NCBI RefSeq assembly: GCF_036013935.1
Contig: NZ_CP107902.1
Span: 1,302,001-1,366,000, forward strand
Source of the DNA: Streptomyces sp. NBC_00461
Lineage (GTDB): Bacteria; Actinomycetota; Actinomycetes; Streptomycetales; Streptomycetaceae
Direction of reading: 5' to 3'
DNA length: 64,000 nucleotides
Positions 37,705-46,920 of the stretch are shown one piece after another (positions within the stretch are counted from its first letter, which is position 1; each line of letters starts with the position of its first letter). Made by a program: the position numbers and the translations under genes. A model generated the notes under the pieces. That model worked only from the letters and a program-made list of their open reading frames with translations. It had not been told where the DNA came from and made no database searches.

Positions 37705-39852
37705 TCACCGGTCCTGAGCGGCGGGCCCCGGTGCGGCTGCGAAGACACGGACGTCCCAGGCACCGAGCTGCACGGGCGTACCGGTCGGGATCACGTGCCC
37801 GCTCTCGTCCAGGGCGTCGGTCAGGTCCGCCGGGGCCTGGGCAGTGGCCGGCTGCCAGCTCCAGTTGTGCACGACATGGACGCGCCGCCCGTCGGGGGCA
37901 GTGCCGGTGGCCACGGTGACCGAGTCCGGCAGGCCCTGCCAGCCGCCGCCCGGGGTGGGGGCGAGCCAGGTGGCGAGCGCTCGGGCCAGATCACGGCCGG
38001 GCACGGTGCCCACGCACGTGACGCGGCCCGCGCCGTGACGGCGGGTGGTGACGGCGGGCCAGCGTCCGAAGTGCGGGTGGTCGTACTCGGCCAGGACGTC
38101 GGCGTCCTCGACGGCCAGGCCCTCCACCCAACGGGTGGCCACCGCGTCGCCCGACAGCCGCAGCGGGCTGTCCGGTGCGGCGCGCAGCGGGACGTCGACA
38201 TGCAGGTTGCTGAACTCGTCGTAGCGGACGCCCGCGGCCCGCACCAGTCGCGCCGGTGTCACCTCGTGGCGTGCCCGCGCCTCGTGATCGCCGTAGCCGG
38301 TACGGGGACCGAGCACGACGTGACCGCCCGCCTCCGCGTAGGCACCGAGCCAGTCGAGCATCCCGTCGTCCGCCACGTACAGCGCCGGAGCGATGAGCAC
38401 GGGGTGCAGTTCGGCCGCCGCCTCCGGCACCAGTCCTGGGCGTTCGCCCCGCGGGTCGTGCAACTGGCGCGCGTGCAGGATCCGTACCTGGCGCCCCGCC
38501 TCGAACGCGCCCCGGTAGAACGGCTCGAAGATGCCCTCGTACGCACCCCCGTCCGGACCGCCGTCGGGGCCCGCGAGCGGCGGATACTTCTGCATCAGCC
38601 ACCTGCTCGGCGCCGAGTACACCATCGCGATGTCCGCGTCCGGCGTGATCCCGGCGACCAGATCCCCGGCGCGCTCGAACTCGGCGCCCAGTCGGGCGAG
38701 TTCGCGGTAGGCGCGCCCGGGTTGTCCGCTGTGCGGGAGGATTCCGCCCCAGTACGTCTCGGTGCCGAAGTGCAGCGTGTGCCAGTGCCAGTACTCGATC
38801 ATGCGGGCCCCGCGTGCGACCAGCGCCCACGCGGCCTGCCGCCACTGCCCGTCGAAGGCGGGCCGGTTCTCGTAAGTGCCGCTGATGGCCTGGGCGTTGG
38901 TCTCGGTGATCAGGAACGGCTCCTGGCGCGAGGAGTAGATCCTGTCGGCGCTCTGGTGCAGCGCCCACGCCCCGTACGCCATCCACTGCTGCGGCAGCTT
39001 CTCCCGCGGCGGCTCGGGCATCGTGAGGCTGTCCTGCATCTCGTAGTACGGGTTGCCCGCGGTGATGTCGAGGCTGTCGGTGAGCTCGTCGTCCTCCAGG
39101 CCGGGCAGGCCGTAGGCGAGGCAGGTGGTGACGAACTGGTCCGGCCTCGCGTACTCGCGCACGATGCCGGCCTGCCAGGCGATGAACTCGGTGGTCAGGC
39201 GTGCCTGGAAGGCCCGCCAGGCCAGGTCGTACTGCGGCTGCGCGTTGCCCTCCGGGGTCCACAGGTCGGCCCAGGTGGACAGCCGGTGCGACCAGTAGAC
39301 GAGCCCCCACTCGCGGTTGAGGGTCTCGACATCGCCGTACCGCTGCCGCAGGTCGTCCACGAAGCGCTGGAAGACGCCGTGGTTGTGCGGCAGTCGCCCC
39401 CCGGGCTCGTTGTCGACCTGGAAGCCGATGACCGCGGGGTGGGCGGCGTAGCGGGCCGTGATCGCGCGGATCACCCGTTCCGCGTGGAAGCGGAAGGCGG
39501 GGTGCGTGAAGTCGACCTCCTGCCGGGCGCCCCACCCGGCGCGGCGCCCGGCCGCGTCCTCGGCGGCGATCTCCGGGTACTGCCGGGCCAGCCACGGCGG
39601 CACCGCGTAGGTGGGAGTGCCGAGGACGACGGAGATGCCGCGCTCGTGTGCGCCGTCGAGGACGGGTCGCAGCCAGTCGAGTTCGAACCGGCCGTTCTCC
39701 GGTTCCCAGGTTGACCAGACCGACTCGCCGACGCGGATGACGCTGAACTTCGCCTCCGCCATGAGATCGAGGTCGGTCTTGAGCCGCTCGTACGGCTGGT
39801 ACTCGTGGTAGTAGGCGGCGCCGAACAGGACGCGCGCGGGCAGATCAGTCAT
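37705..39852 (-). CDS. GH42 beta-galactosidase
   Basis: The 715-residue cytoplasmic protein starts LFGAAYYHEYQPYERLKTDL and has the GH42 pattern VIRVGESVWSTWEPE, VDNEPG with acid/base Glu149, and LITETNAQ with nucleophile Glu317, followed by the trimerisation (about 395-610) and C-terminal beta domains. It would remove the beta-1,2-linked galactose of imported xyloglucan oligosaccharides or act on other galactosides. GAGGG precedes the ATG. It is transcribed away from GH1/GH31, with two LacI-type operators in the shared spacer. Confidence 0.92.
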   Translation of the reverse strand: MTDLPARVLFGAAYYHEYQPYERLKTDLDLMAEAKFSVIRVGESVWSTWEPENGRFELDWLRPVLDGAHERGISVVLGTPTYAVPPWLARQYPEIAAEDAAGRRAGWGARQEVDFTHPAFRFHAERVIRAITARYAAHPAVIGFQVDNEPGGRLPHNHGVFQRFVDDLRQRYGDVETLNREWGLVYWSHRLSTWADLWTPEGNAQPQYDLAWRAFQARLTTEFIAWQAGIVREYARPDQFVTTCLAYGLPGLEDDELTDSLDITAGNPYYEMQDSLTMPEPPREKLPQQWMAYGAWALHQSADRIYSSRQEPFLITETNAQAISGTYENRPAFDGQWRQAAWALVARGARMIEYWHWHTLHFGTETYWGGILPHSGQPGRAYRELARLGAEFERAGDLVAGITPDADIAMVYSAPSRWLMQKYPPLAGPDGGPDGGAYEGIFEPFYRGAFEAGRQVRILHARQLHDPRGERPGLVPEAAAELHPVLIAPALYVADDGMLDWLGAYAEAGGHVVLGPRTGYGDHEARARHEVTPARLVRAAGVRYDEFSNLHVDVPLRAAPDSPLRLSGDAVATRWVEGLAVEDADVLAEYDHPHFGRWPAVTTRRHGAGRVTCVGTVPGRDLARALATWLAPTPGGGWQGLPDSVTVATGTAPDGRRVHVVHNWSWQPATAQAPADLTDALDESGHVIPTGTPVQLGAWDVRVFAAAPGPAAQDR

Positions 39853-40177
39853 GTGAGGCCCTCGATGAGACGGATGGGTCCCGGCGGCCGGAATCCGGCC
39901 GTGAATCCCCGGCTGCCGGAACGGGGAGGCAGTGGGTGTCAGCGGTCAGGTGCTCAAGTGTGAGGTGCCAGGTGTCGGGAGGTCGAGCCGGTCACGGACG
40001 TACCGGACCTGGTCCGAGGTGCTCATTCTCGTCGCGTTCGCCTGTCGCCGAGTGCGTACGTCGTCCCGGATGACCGGGATGATCAACGTGGCCCGGGTGC
40101 GGCTCCCTGTGGAGCCCGCGGGCGGCAACAACGGCTCTCTGGTGACTCACGGCAGCGGCCCCCTCGGCGGCATCGTC

Positions 40178-40187
40178 GAAGCGCTTC
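40178..40187. promoter_or_regulatory. LacI-type operator GAAGCGCTTC
   Basis: One side matches the full palindrome (TCGAAGCGCTTC) and the other ends AC, as at 40298. Confidence 0.6.
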
Positions 40188-40297
40188 ACTTGATTACGCA
40201 AGTTAATGAGGAATTTCTGAGCGAAGCAAGGGGGTGCAGACAAGGAAGCTTGTTCCTTGCCAGGCATTGACATCACATCTCGGGCGGTGGCAGCGTC

Positions 40298-40307
40298 GAA
40301 GCGCTTC
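40298..40307. promoter_or_regulatory. LacI-type operator GAAGCGCTTC
   Basis: This copy lies 158 bases before the GH1 start and shares its flanks with the copy at 40178. Confidence 0.6.
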
Positions 40308-40464
40308 ACCAACCGATGTCTCTCCCGCTCCGTCGAGGTGTCCCTCCCGTGGGTTCTGCTTTCCTGCCCGCCGCCGGCCGGCTGCTTCACCAGTGCGCGC
40401 GGTCCGCGCCCACCCGACTGGCCCGGCCGCGCCCGCGCTGCCTGGCGCCGGAGCTCTGACACAC

Positions 40465-41883
40465 ATGTCCAACGCATCCGGGCCCACCGCGCGCCCGTTC
40501 CCCGAACTGCCCGCCGGGTTCCGCTTCGGAGCCGCGACCGCCGCCTACCAGATCGAGGGCGCCCACGACCAGGACGGCCGCGGCCCGTCCATCTGGGACA
40601 CCTTCAGCCACACCCCTGGCCGCACCCTCGGCGGCGCCACCGGTGACACCGCCTGCGACCACTACCACCGCTACCCCGAGGACATCGCCCTGCTGCGCGG
40701 GCTCGGCGTCGACGGCTACCGGTTCTCGATCGCCTGGTCCCGCCTGCTGCCCCAGGGCACCGGGCCGGTCAACGCCAAGGGCCTCGACTTCTACGACCGG
40801 CTGATCGACGATCTGCTGGCCGCTGGCGTCGCCCCCGCCGTGACGCTCTACCACTGGGACCTGCCGCAGGCCCTGGAGGACCGAGGCGGCTGGCGCGTCA
40901 GGGAGACCGCCGAGGCGTTCGCGCAGTACGCGGCCCTCGCTGCCGAGCGTTACGGGGACCGGGTGGAGCGCTGGATCACCCTCAACGAGCCGTACTGCTC
41001 CGCCTTCGTCGGCTATGCCGAGGGCCGGCACGCACCCGGTGCCGAAGAGGGCCGGGGCGCGCTGGCCGCCGCCCACCACCTGCTGGTCGGCCACGGCCTA
41101 GCGGTACGTGAGCTGCGCGTCGCGGGCGCCCGCGAGACAGGCATCACCCTCAACCTCGACCGCCTCCACGCCGCCTCCGACCTCCCCGAGGACCGGGCCG
41201 CCCTGCGCCGGGCCGAGGTCCTCCACAACGAGGTCTGGGCCGAGCCACTCCTCGCCGGACGCTATCCGGAATACGAGGACGAGACCTGGGGCGGTCTCGC
41301 CGCCGGTGCCTGGCGGTTGCCCGGCGACCTGGAACTGATCGGCGCCCCGCTGGACTTCCTCGGCGTCAACTTCTACCGCCCCGTGACGGTCGCCGCCGCC
41401 CCTCACCGCGAGGCCGACCCCGAAGTGCGCACCGCCGTGGACATCGGTGTCACCGAGCTGGACCCGTACGGGACCCGGCACACCACCATGGGCTGGCCCG
41501 TCGTCCCGGAGGCGCTGACCGAGCTGCTCTGCGGACTCGACGCCCGCTACCCGCACCTTCCGCCGGTCTGGATCACCGAGAACGGCTCCGCCGAGACCGA
41601 CACCGTCGGCCCCGACGGCCGGGTCCACGACGCCGAGCGGATCGACTACCTCACGGACCACTTCGCCGCCGTCGCCGCCGCCGTCGCCGCCGGGGTGGAC
41701 GTGCGTGGCTACTACGCCTGGTCGTTGCTGGACAACTTCGAGTGGGCGCGCGGCTACGACCAGCGCTTCGGTCTTGTCCACGTCGACTACGACACGCTGA
41801 CTCGAACGCCCAAGGACAGCTACCACTGGTACCGGGGCCTGATCACCGCGCATCGCGCGCGGACGGAGGAAACCACCCCATGA
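40465..41883 (+). CDS. GH1 beta-glucosidase
   Basis: The 472-residue cytoplasmic protein has the GH1 signatures FRFGAATAAYQIEGA near the start, TLNEPY with acid/base Glu175 and ITENGS with nucleophile Glu372, and ends with YYAWSLLDNFEWARGY. It releases glucose from cello- or xylogluco-oligosaccharides. GGAG lies 11 bases before the ATG. Its stop overlaps the GH31 start (ATGA), so the two are translated together: a beta-glucosidase and an alpha-xylosidase alternate in trimming xyloglucan fragments. Confidence 0.93.
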   Translation: MSNASGPTARPFPELPAGFRFGAATAAYQIEGAHDQDGRGPSIWDTFSHTPGRTLGGATGDTACDHYHRYPEDIALLRGLGVDGYRFSIAWSRLLPQGTGPVNAKGLDFYDRLIDDLLAAGVAPAVTLYHWDLPQALEDRGGWRVRETAEAFAQYAALAAERYGDRVERWITLNEPYCSAFVGYAEGRHAPGAEEGRGALAAAHHLLVGHGLAVRELRVAGARETGITLNLDRLHAASDLPEDRAALRRAEVLHNEVWAEPLLAGRYPEYEDETWGGLAAGAWRLPGDLELIGAPLDFLGVNFYRPVTVAAAPHREADPEVRTAVDIGVTELDPYGTRHTTMGWPVVPEALTELLCGLDARYPHLPPVWITENGSAETDTVGPDGRVHDAERIDYLTDHFAAVAAAVAAGVDVRGYYAWSLLDNFEWARGYDQRFGLVHVDYDTLTRTPKDSYHWYRGLITAHRARTEETTP

Positions 41884-44162
41884 AGTTCACCGACGGCTAC
41901 TGGCTGATGCGTCCGGGCGTCACCGCGCGCTACGCCACCGAGGTCGCTGACGTCCGGGCCGACGAGCACCGGATGACCCTCTACGCGCCGGTGAAGCACG
42001 TCGACCGCCGCGCCGGAATCCTCAACAGCGCGCTGCTGACGGTCGAGTGCTGGTCGCCCGCCGAGGGCGTGATCGGGGTACGTGCCACCCACCACGCCGG
42101 TTCGGTGCGGAAGGCGCCGGAGTTCGCGCTGCCCGGCGCGCAACCGGATGCGGGGAAGGTGGGCCGGGACGGCTCGGTGGTCGAACTCAGTGCGGGTGAG
42201 CTGTCGCTGCGGGTGGACACCTCGCAGCCGTGGAACCTGGAGTTCACCGCCGGCGGACGGCTGCTGACCTCCGTGGGCGAGCGCGGCACCGGCTTCGTCA
42301 CCGACGCCGGCGGCCGGCACTTCATGCTCGGTCAACTCGCCCTGGGCGTAGGGGAGTCGGTGTACGGGCTGGGCGAGCGGTTCACCCCGTTCGTCAAGAA
42401 CGGGCAGACGGTGGACATCTGGCAGGCGGACGGCGGCACCAGCAGCGAGCAGGCGTACAAGAACATCCCCTTCCATCTGACCAACCGCGGCTACGGCGTC
42501 TTCGTCAACCACCCCGGCAAGGTCAGTTACGAGGTCGGCTCCGAGTCGGTCGGGCAGGTCCAGTTCAGCGTCGAGGACCAGTCGCTGGAGTTCTTCGTCG
42601 TCCACGGCCCGACCCCGAAGCAGATCCTCCAGCGCTACACCGCGCTCACCGGCCGCCCCGCCCTGCCCCCGGCCTGGGCGCTCGGCCTGTGGCTGACCAC
42701 CTCCTTCACCACCGACTACGACGAGGCCACCGTCAACCGCTTCGTCGACGGCATGGCCGAGCGTGGCATCCCGCTGAGCGTCTTCCACTTCGACTGCTTC
42801 TGGATGCGCGGCTACCAGTGGTGCGACTTCGACTGGGACTCCGAGACCTTCCCCGACCCCGAAGGCATGCTGGCCCGGCTCAAGGAGCGGGGGCTCAGGA
42901 TCTCCGCCTGGATCAACCCGTACATCGCGCAGAAGTCCCCGCTGTTCGAGGAGGGCATGCGCGAGGGTCATCTCGTACGCCGCCCCGACGGCAGCGTATG
43001 GCAGTGGGACCTGTGGCAGGCCGGCATGGCCCTGGTGGACTTCACCAACCCGGCCGCACGCGACTGGTACACGGGCAAACTGAAGACGCTGCTCGCCCAG
43101 GGCGTGGACTGCTTCAAGACCGACTTCGGCGAGCGGATCCCCACCGATGTCGTCTGGCACGACGGCTCCGACCCGGAGCGGATGCACAACTACTACACGC
43201 ACCTCTTCAACCAGGCGGTCTTCGAGCTGCTGAGGGAGGAGCGTGGCGAGGGCGAGGCGCTGCTGTTCGCCCGCTCCGCCACTGCGGGCGGTCAGCAGTA
43301 CCCGGTGCACTGGGGCGGCGACTGCGAGTCCCACTTCGGCGCCATGGCCGAGTCGCTGCGCGGCGGACTCTCCCTGGGTCTGTCCGGCTTCGGCTTCTGG
43401 AGCCACGACATCGGCGGCTTCGAGGGCACGCCGACTCCGGCCGTCTTCAAGCGCTGGGTGCAGTTCGGGCTGCTCTCCTCGCACAGCCGTCTGCACGGCA
43501 GCAAGTCGTACCGCGTGCCGTGGGACTACGGCGAGGAGGCCGTCGACGTCACCCGCCAGTTCACCCTGCTCAAGCACCGCCTCGCCCCGTACCTCCAGCG
43601 CGCCGCGCAGCAGGCGCACACCACCGGTGTCCCGGTGATGCGTGCCATGGTGCTGGAGTTCCCCGACGACCCGGCCGCCGCGACCCTCGACCGGCAGTAC
43701 ATGCTCGGCGACGACCTGCTCGTCGCCCCGGTCTTCACCGACGACGGCACGGTCGAGTACTACGTGCCGGAAGGCGCCTGGACCAATGTGCTGACGGGCG
43801 CTCAGGTCACCGGTCCGCGCTGGGTCCGTGAGCAGCACGACTTCCACACCCTGCCGCTGCTGGCCCGCCCGGACTCGGTCATCGCGCTGGCCGCCGACGA
43901 TCAGCAGCCGGTCTCCGCCTGGGCGGACGGCGTCGAACTACGGGTGCACGCCTTCGCCGACGGCGCCGAGCGCACCGTGGTGATCCCCCGCATCGACGGC
44001 CCAGGTGAGACGGCCCGCTTCCACCTGCGGCGCCGGGGCGACCGTCTGCACGTGGCCACCGACAGCCCGCACCCGTGGCAGCTGCGGATCGGCGGCCCGA
44101 ACGCAACGGTGCACACCCGGCCGGCCGGCACCTCGGAGGCCGAGCTGCCGTACCCGGCCTGA
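41880..44162 (+). CDS. GH31 alpha-xylosidase (YicI type)
   Basis: The 760-residue cytoplasmic protein has the YicI-like N-terminal sandwich (YGLGERFTPFVKNGQ) and the GH31 barrel with nucleophile Asp415 in CFKTDFGE and acid/base Asp510 in FWSHDIGGFEG, plus HFDCFWMRGY, a feature of alpha-xylosidases. It would remove the alpha-1,6-xylose from xyloglucan fragments and is the strongest marker of xyloglucan use here. The ATG overlaps the GH1 stop. Confidence 0.93.
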   Translation: MKFTDGYWLMRPGVTARYATEVADVRADEHRMTLYAPVKHVDRRAGILNSALLTVECWSPAEGVIGVRATHHAGSVRKAPEFALPGAQPDAGKVGRDGSVVELSAGELSLRVDTSQPWNLEFTAGGRLLTSVGERGTGFVTDAGGRHFMLGQLALGVGESVYGLGERFTPFVKNGQTVDIWQADGGTSSEQAYKNIPFHLTNRGYGVFVNHPGKVSYEVGSESVGQVQFSVEDQSLEFFVVHGPTPKQILQRYTALTGRPALPPAWALGLWLTTSFTTDYDEATVNRFVDGMAERGIPLSVFHFDCFWMRGYQWCDFDWDSETFPDPEGMLARLKERGLRISAWINPYIAQKSPLFEEGMREGHLVRRPDGSVWQWDLWQAGMALVDFTNPAARDWYTGKLKTLLAQGVDCFKTDFGERIPTDVVWHDGSDPERMHNYYTHLFNQAVFELLREERGEGEALLFARSATAGGQQYPVHWGGDCESHFGAMAESLRGGLSLGLSGFGFWSHDIGGFEGTPTPAVFKRWVQFGLLSSHSRLHGSKSYRVPWDYGEEAVDVTRQFTLLKHRLAPYLQRAAQQAHTTGVPVMRAMVLEFPDDPAAATLDRQYMLGDDLLVAPVFTDDGTVEYYVPEGAWTNVLTGAQVTGPRWVREQHDFHTLPLLARPDSVIALAADDQQPVSAWADGVELRVHAFADGAERTVVIPRIDGPGETARFHLRRRGDRLHVATDSPHPWQLRIGGPNATVHTRPAGTSEAELPYPA

Positions 44163-44263
44163 ACCGGACAGTCAGGGCGGGGTCCCAGTGGGGGCCGCGC
44201 CCCAGGCGCGGTTCGCCGCCGACATCGCCGATCTCCACGCCCACCGCCCGAAGGCATGCCGCC

Positions 44264-45310
44264 ATGCAGAGCCGGACCAAGCGACACCTGGCCCCCGATC
44301 AACTGGACGCCCTGCTGCGCGCCGGCACCGGCGTCGGATGCCGCGTGGAGAGCGAACTGTCCGACGGCTGGTTCAGCACCGTCTACCGAGTCCGGCTCGA
44401 CGACGGCCGACCCGCCGTCGTCAAACTCGCCCCGCCGGACGAGGCCGCCGTGCTGCGCTACGAGCAAGGCATCCTCGGGACCGAGGCCATGGTCTACCGA
44501 CGGATCGCGGATCTCCCCGGCGGCGAGGCACCGACACCGATATCGACACCGATACCGATACCGATACCGATACCGACCGCTGAACTGCTGTACGTGGGAA
44601 GGGAGTTCCTCGTCCTCTCGGTCGTCGAAGGGACCACGTGGGACAAGGCAGCCGGCCGCCTGACCCACCCGGCCGAGGCGGCGGCGCGCCGCGAACTGGG
44701 CGCGATCACCGCACGCCTGCACACCCTGGCGCCCGAGGACGGCCGGTTCGGCTACCCGGCCGCGCAGTCCGGGCTCTTGGCCACCGACTGGCGGACGGCG
44801 TTCACCGCGATGGTCGAGGCGCTCCTGGAGGATGCCGAGCGCCGGCAGTCCCCGCTGGACGCGCCGCCCGCCGAGATACGCAGGCTCGTCGCCGAGGGCG
44901 GCGACGCCCTCGAAGAGGTCACGGAGCCCAGGCTGGTTCACTTCGACCTGTGGCCGGGCAACATCTTCGTCGCCCCCGCCGACGACGGGAGCCACGCGAG
45001 GATCACCGGCCTCATCGACCACGAACGGGCCTTCTGGGGCGACCCGGCCGCCGAACTGGTCTCGCTCGCTTTCGGCGGCGACGCCGGCCCGGACAGCGAC
45101 CTCGTCGTCGGCTACACCGAGGCGGGCGGAAGCCTCGACTTCGGCCCGGCCTTCCAACACCGGTTGGCCCTCTACCAGCTCTACCTGGGCCTGCTGCTGG
45201 TCGTCGAGTGCGGGCCCCGCGGCTACGGCCCCACGCACGTCGCGTTCTGCCGCCGCATGCTGACCGACGCCGTCACCCGCCTCCGCACCGCCGCCCGGAC
45301 GGCCCCATAA
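44264..45310 (+). CDS. Phosphotransferase-fold (APH/fructosamine-kinase-like) protein
   Basis: The 348-residue protein has a kinase-like fold: Lys in AVVKLAPPDE, the catalytic loop LVHFDLWPGNIFV and the metal site GLIDHERAFWGDP. Members phosphorylate small molecules such as fructosamines or aminoglycosides; the substrate here is unknown. Between beta strands an odd insert reads PIPIPIPIPT, encoded by tandem ACCGAT units. It follows GH31 by 101 bases and may be cotranscribed. Confidence 0.8.
   Translation: MQSRTKRHLAPDQLDALLRAGTGVGCRVESELSDGWFSTVYRVRLDDGRPAVVKLAPPDEAAVLRYEQGILGTEAMVYRRIADLPGGEAPTPISTPIPIPIPIPTAELLYVGREFLVLSVVEGTTWDKAAGRLTHPAEAAARRELGAITARLHTLAPEDGRFGYPAAQSGLLATDWRTAFTAMVEALLEDAERRQSPLDAPPAEIRRLVAEGGDALEEVTEPRLVHFDLWPGNIFVAPADDGSHARITGLIDHERAFWGDPAAELVSLAFGGDAGPDSDLVVGYTEAGGSLDFGPAFQHRLALYQLYLGLLLVVECGPRGYGPTHVAFCRRMLTDAVTRLRTAARTAP
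44548..44576 (+). repeat. In-frame hexanucleotide microsatellite (ACCGAT)n
   Basis: Four perfect ACCGAT units and a partial fifth lie inside the phosphotransferase gene and encode alternating Pro-Ile. Each unit adds two codons, so slippage would change the length without shifting the frame. Confidence 0.85.
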
Positions 45311-45325
45311 CGCTCCAGAAGCAGA

Positions 45326-45369
45326 AGAAGGACGCCTGACCAGGTCAGATCCCTGTCAGGCGTCCTTCT
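45326..45369 (+). terminator. Strong terminator after the phosphotransferase gene
   Basis: A perfect 15-base stem (45326-45340 with 45355-45369) surrounds a 14-base loop, 15 bases after the stop codon. Confidence 0.85.
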
Positions 45370-45492
45370 CACGTCCCATTCGCCGCTACCCTGACGGCCA
45401 CGCCGGACAGCCCGGAGGCCGCTCGGCCGTGGCCACGGGAGCCCCCGGGCAGGGGGAACCGTGCAGGTACTCCGGCGCTCAGCGGTGCGGAG

Positions 45493-46911
45493 TTACCACG
45501 ACGACTTCGACGAGTGTTCCGGGGAGTCGGGTTTCGATGGGTGCTCGGGGTACGCGGGCTTCTCCGGGTGCTCCGGATAGGCCGGCTTCTCCGGGTGCTC
45601 CGGGTATACCGGCTTCTCCGGGTGCTCCGGATAGGCCGGCTTCTCCGGGTGCTCCGGATAGGCCGGCTTCTCCGGGTGCTCCGGATACGCCGGCTTCTCC
45701 GGGTGCTCCGGATACGCCGGCTTCTCCGGGTGCTCCGGATACGCCGGCTTCTCCGGGTGCTCCGGATAGGCCGGCTTCTCCGGGTGCTCCGGATAGGCCG
45801 GCTTCTCCGGGTGCTCCGGATAGGCCGGCTTCTCCGGGTGCTCCGGGTACGCCGGCTTGGCCGGGTGCTCCGGATAGGCCGGCTTCTCCGGGTGCTCCGG
45901 ATACGCCGGCTTGGCCGGGTGCTCCGGATAGGCCGGCTTCTCCGGGTGCTCCGGATACGCCGGCTTCTCCGGGTGCTCCGGGTACGCCGGCTTGGCCGGC
46001 TGCTCGGGGTAGGCGGGCTTCTCCGGGTAGGCGGGCTTGGCCGGGTGCTCCGGATAGGCGGGCTTCTCCGGGTAGGCGGGCTTGGCCGGGTGCTCCGGAT
46101 AGGCGGGCTTCTCCGGATACGCAGGCTTCACCGGATAAGCAGGCATCTCCGGCTTCACCGGATAAGCAGGCTTCACCGGATACGCAGGCATCTCCGGCTT
46201 CACCGGATAAGCAGGCTTCACCGGATACGCAGGCATCTCCGGCTTCACCGGATAAGCAGGCTTCACCGGATACGCAGGCATCTCCGGCTTCACCGGATAA
46301 GCAGGCTTCACCGGGTACACAGGCATCTCCGGCTTCACCGGATAAGCAGGCTTCACCGGATACGCAGGCATCTCCGGCTTCACCGGATAAGCAGGCTTCA
46401 CCGGGTACACAGGCATCTCCGGCTTCACCGGATGTGCCGGATACTCGGGCTTCACCGGATGCTCCGGATACGCGGGCTTCACCGGATGCTCCGGATACGC
46501 GGGCTTCACCGGATGCTCCGGATACGCGGGCTTCACCGGATGCTCCGGATACGCGGGCTTCTCCGGATGTGCCGGGTACTCAGGCTTCACCGGGTGCTCC
46601 GGATAGGCGGGCTTCTCCGGATGTGCCGGGTACTCAGGCTTCACCGGGTGCTCCGGATAGGCGGGCTTCTCCGGGTGCTCCGGGTGCTCCGGCTTCGCCG
46701 GGTGCTCCGGGTGAGCCGGGTGAGCCGGCTTGTCCGGATGCGTTGCCGTTGACGGCTGTGCCGTTTGGATGGGGGGGCCCGGGTAGGGCGGGGGTGGGGT
46801 GGTGTGGTCCTTGGCGTCAGCGGTTACCGCGTACGCCAGCGAGGTTCCGGCGAGTGCGGCAACCATGGTGGCTGACGCCAGAACAGATCGCCATCTCGGC
46901 GATGTTGTCAT
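45493..46911 (-). CDS. Secreted Pro/Lys/Tyr/His/Glu tandem-repeat protein
   Basis: The 472-residue protein has a signal peptide (about 1-33, SVLASATMVAALAGTSLAYA) and then about 430 residues of low-complexity repeat. The blocks from N to C are: HPAHPEHPAKPEHPEH; AYPEHPVKP units; about six VKPEMPAYPVKPAYP units; AYPEKPAYPEHPAKP units; and a long run of PEKPAYPEH nonapeptides. It ends PEHSSKSSW. There is no cysteine in the repeats, no sortase motif and no C-terminal membrane segment. I chose the ATG at 46911 over the GTG at 46920 because GAGGAG then has a normal spacing of nine. No family was recognised; the composition recalls PEVK-like or adhesive proteins. Confidence 0.75.
   Translation of the reverse strand: MTTSPRWRSVLASATMVAALAGTSLAYAVTADAKDHTTPPPPYPGPPIQTAQPSTATHPDKPAHPAHPEHPAKPEHPEHPEKPAYPEHPVKPEYPAHPEKPAYPEHPVKPEYPAHPEKPAYPEHPVKPAYPEHPVKPAYPEHPVKPAYPEHPVKPEYPAHPVKPEMPVYPVKPAYPVKPEMPAYPVKPAYPVKPEMPVYPVKPAYPVKPEMPAYPVKPAYPVKPEMPAYPVKPAYPVKPEMPAYPVKPAYPVKPEMPAYPVKPAYPEKPAYPEHPAKPAYPEKPAYPEHPAKPAYPEKPAYPEQPAKPAYPEHPEKPAYPEHPEKPAYPEHPAKPAYPEHPEKPAYPEHPAKPAYPEHPEKPAYPEHPEKPAYPEHPEKPAYPEHPEKPAYPEHPEKPAYPEHPEKPAYPEHPEKPAYPEHPEKPAYPEHPEKPVYPEHPEKPAYPEHPEKPAYPEHPSKPDSPEHSSKSSW
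45580..46740. repeat. Degenerate tandem DNA repeats (27- and 45-base units)
   Basis: The repeat gene is built from 27-base units (for example CTTCTCCGGGTGCTCCGGAT with variants) and, at about 46130-46430, 45-base units containing GGCATCTCCGGCTTCACCGG. Because all unit lengths are multiples of three, every frame on both strands stays open. The units differ by block, which indicates separate rounds of expansion. Confidence 0.85.
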
Positions 46912-46920
46912 TGTTTCCAC

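Larger units (their letters stand above)
39853..40464. promoter_or_regulatory. Divergent control region between GH42 and GH1/GH31
   Basis: The 612 bases hold two GAAGCGCTTC palindromes (40178-40187 and 40298-40307) 120 bases apart, both in the context TCGAAGCGCTTCAC. A small minus-strand frame at 39946-40131 has no family features. No other gene is seen. Confidence 0.6.

Noticed and set aside
39946..40131. Sixty-one-codon minus-strand frame in the GH42/GH1 spacer
   Set aside because: No ribosome-binding site, no family features, and it lies in an operator-bearing control region.
41820..43847. Long minus-strand frame opposite GH31
   Set aside because: GH31 motifs are complete on the plus strand. 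The antisense frame has no domain.
44264..45310. Aminoglycoside resistance phosphotransferase
   Set aside because: Only the fold-level motifs are present. The fructosamine-kinase-like layout and sugar-gene context do not support a resistance call.
45580..46740. Possible CRISPR array
   Set aside because: The repeats are contiguous without unique spacers, lie within a coding frame, and no cas genes are near.
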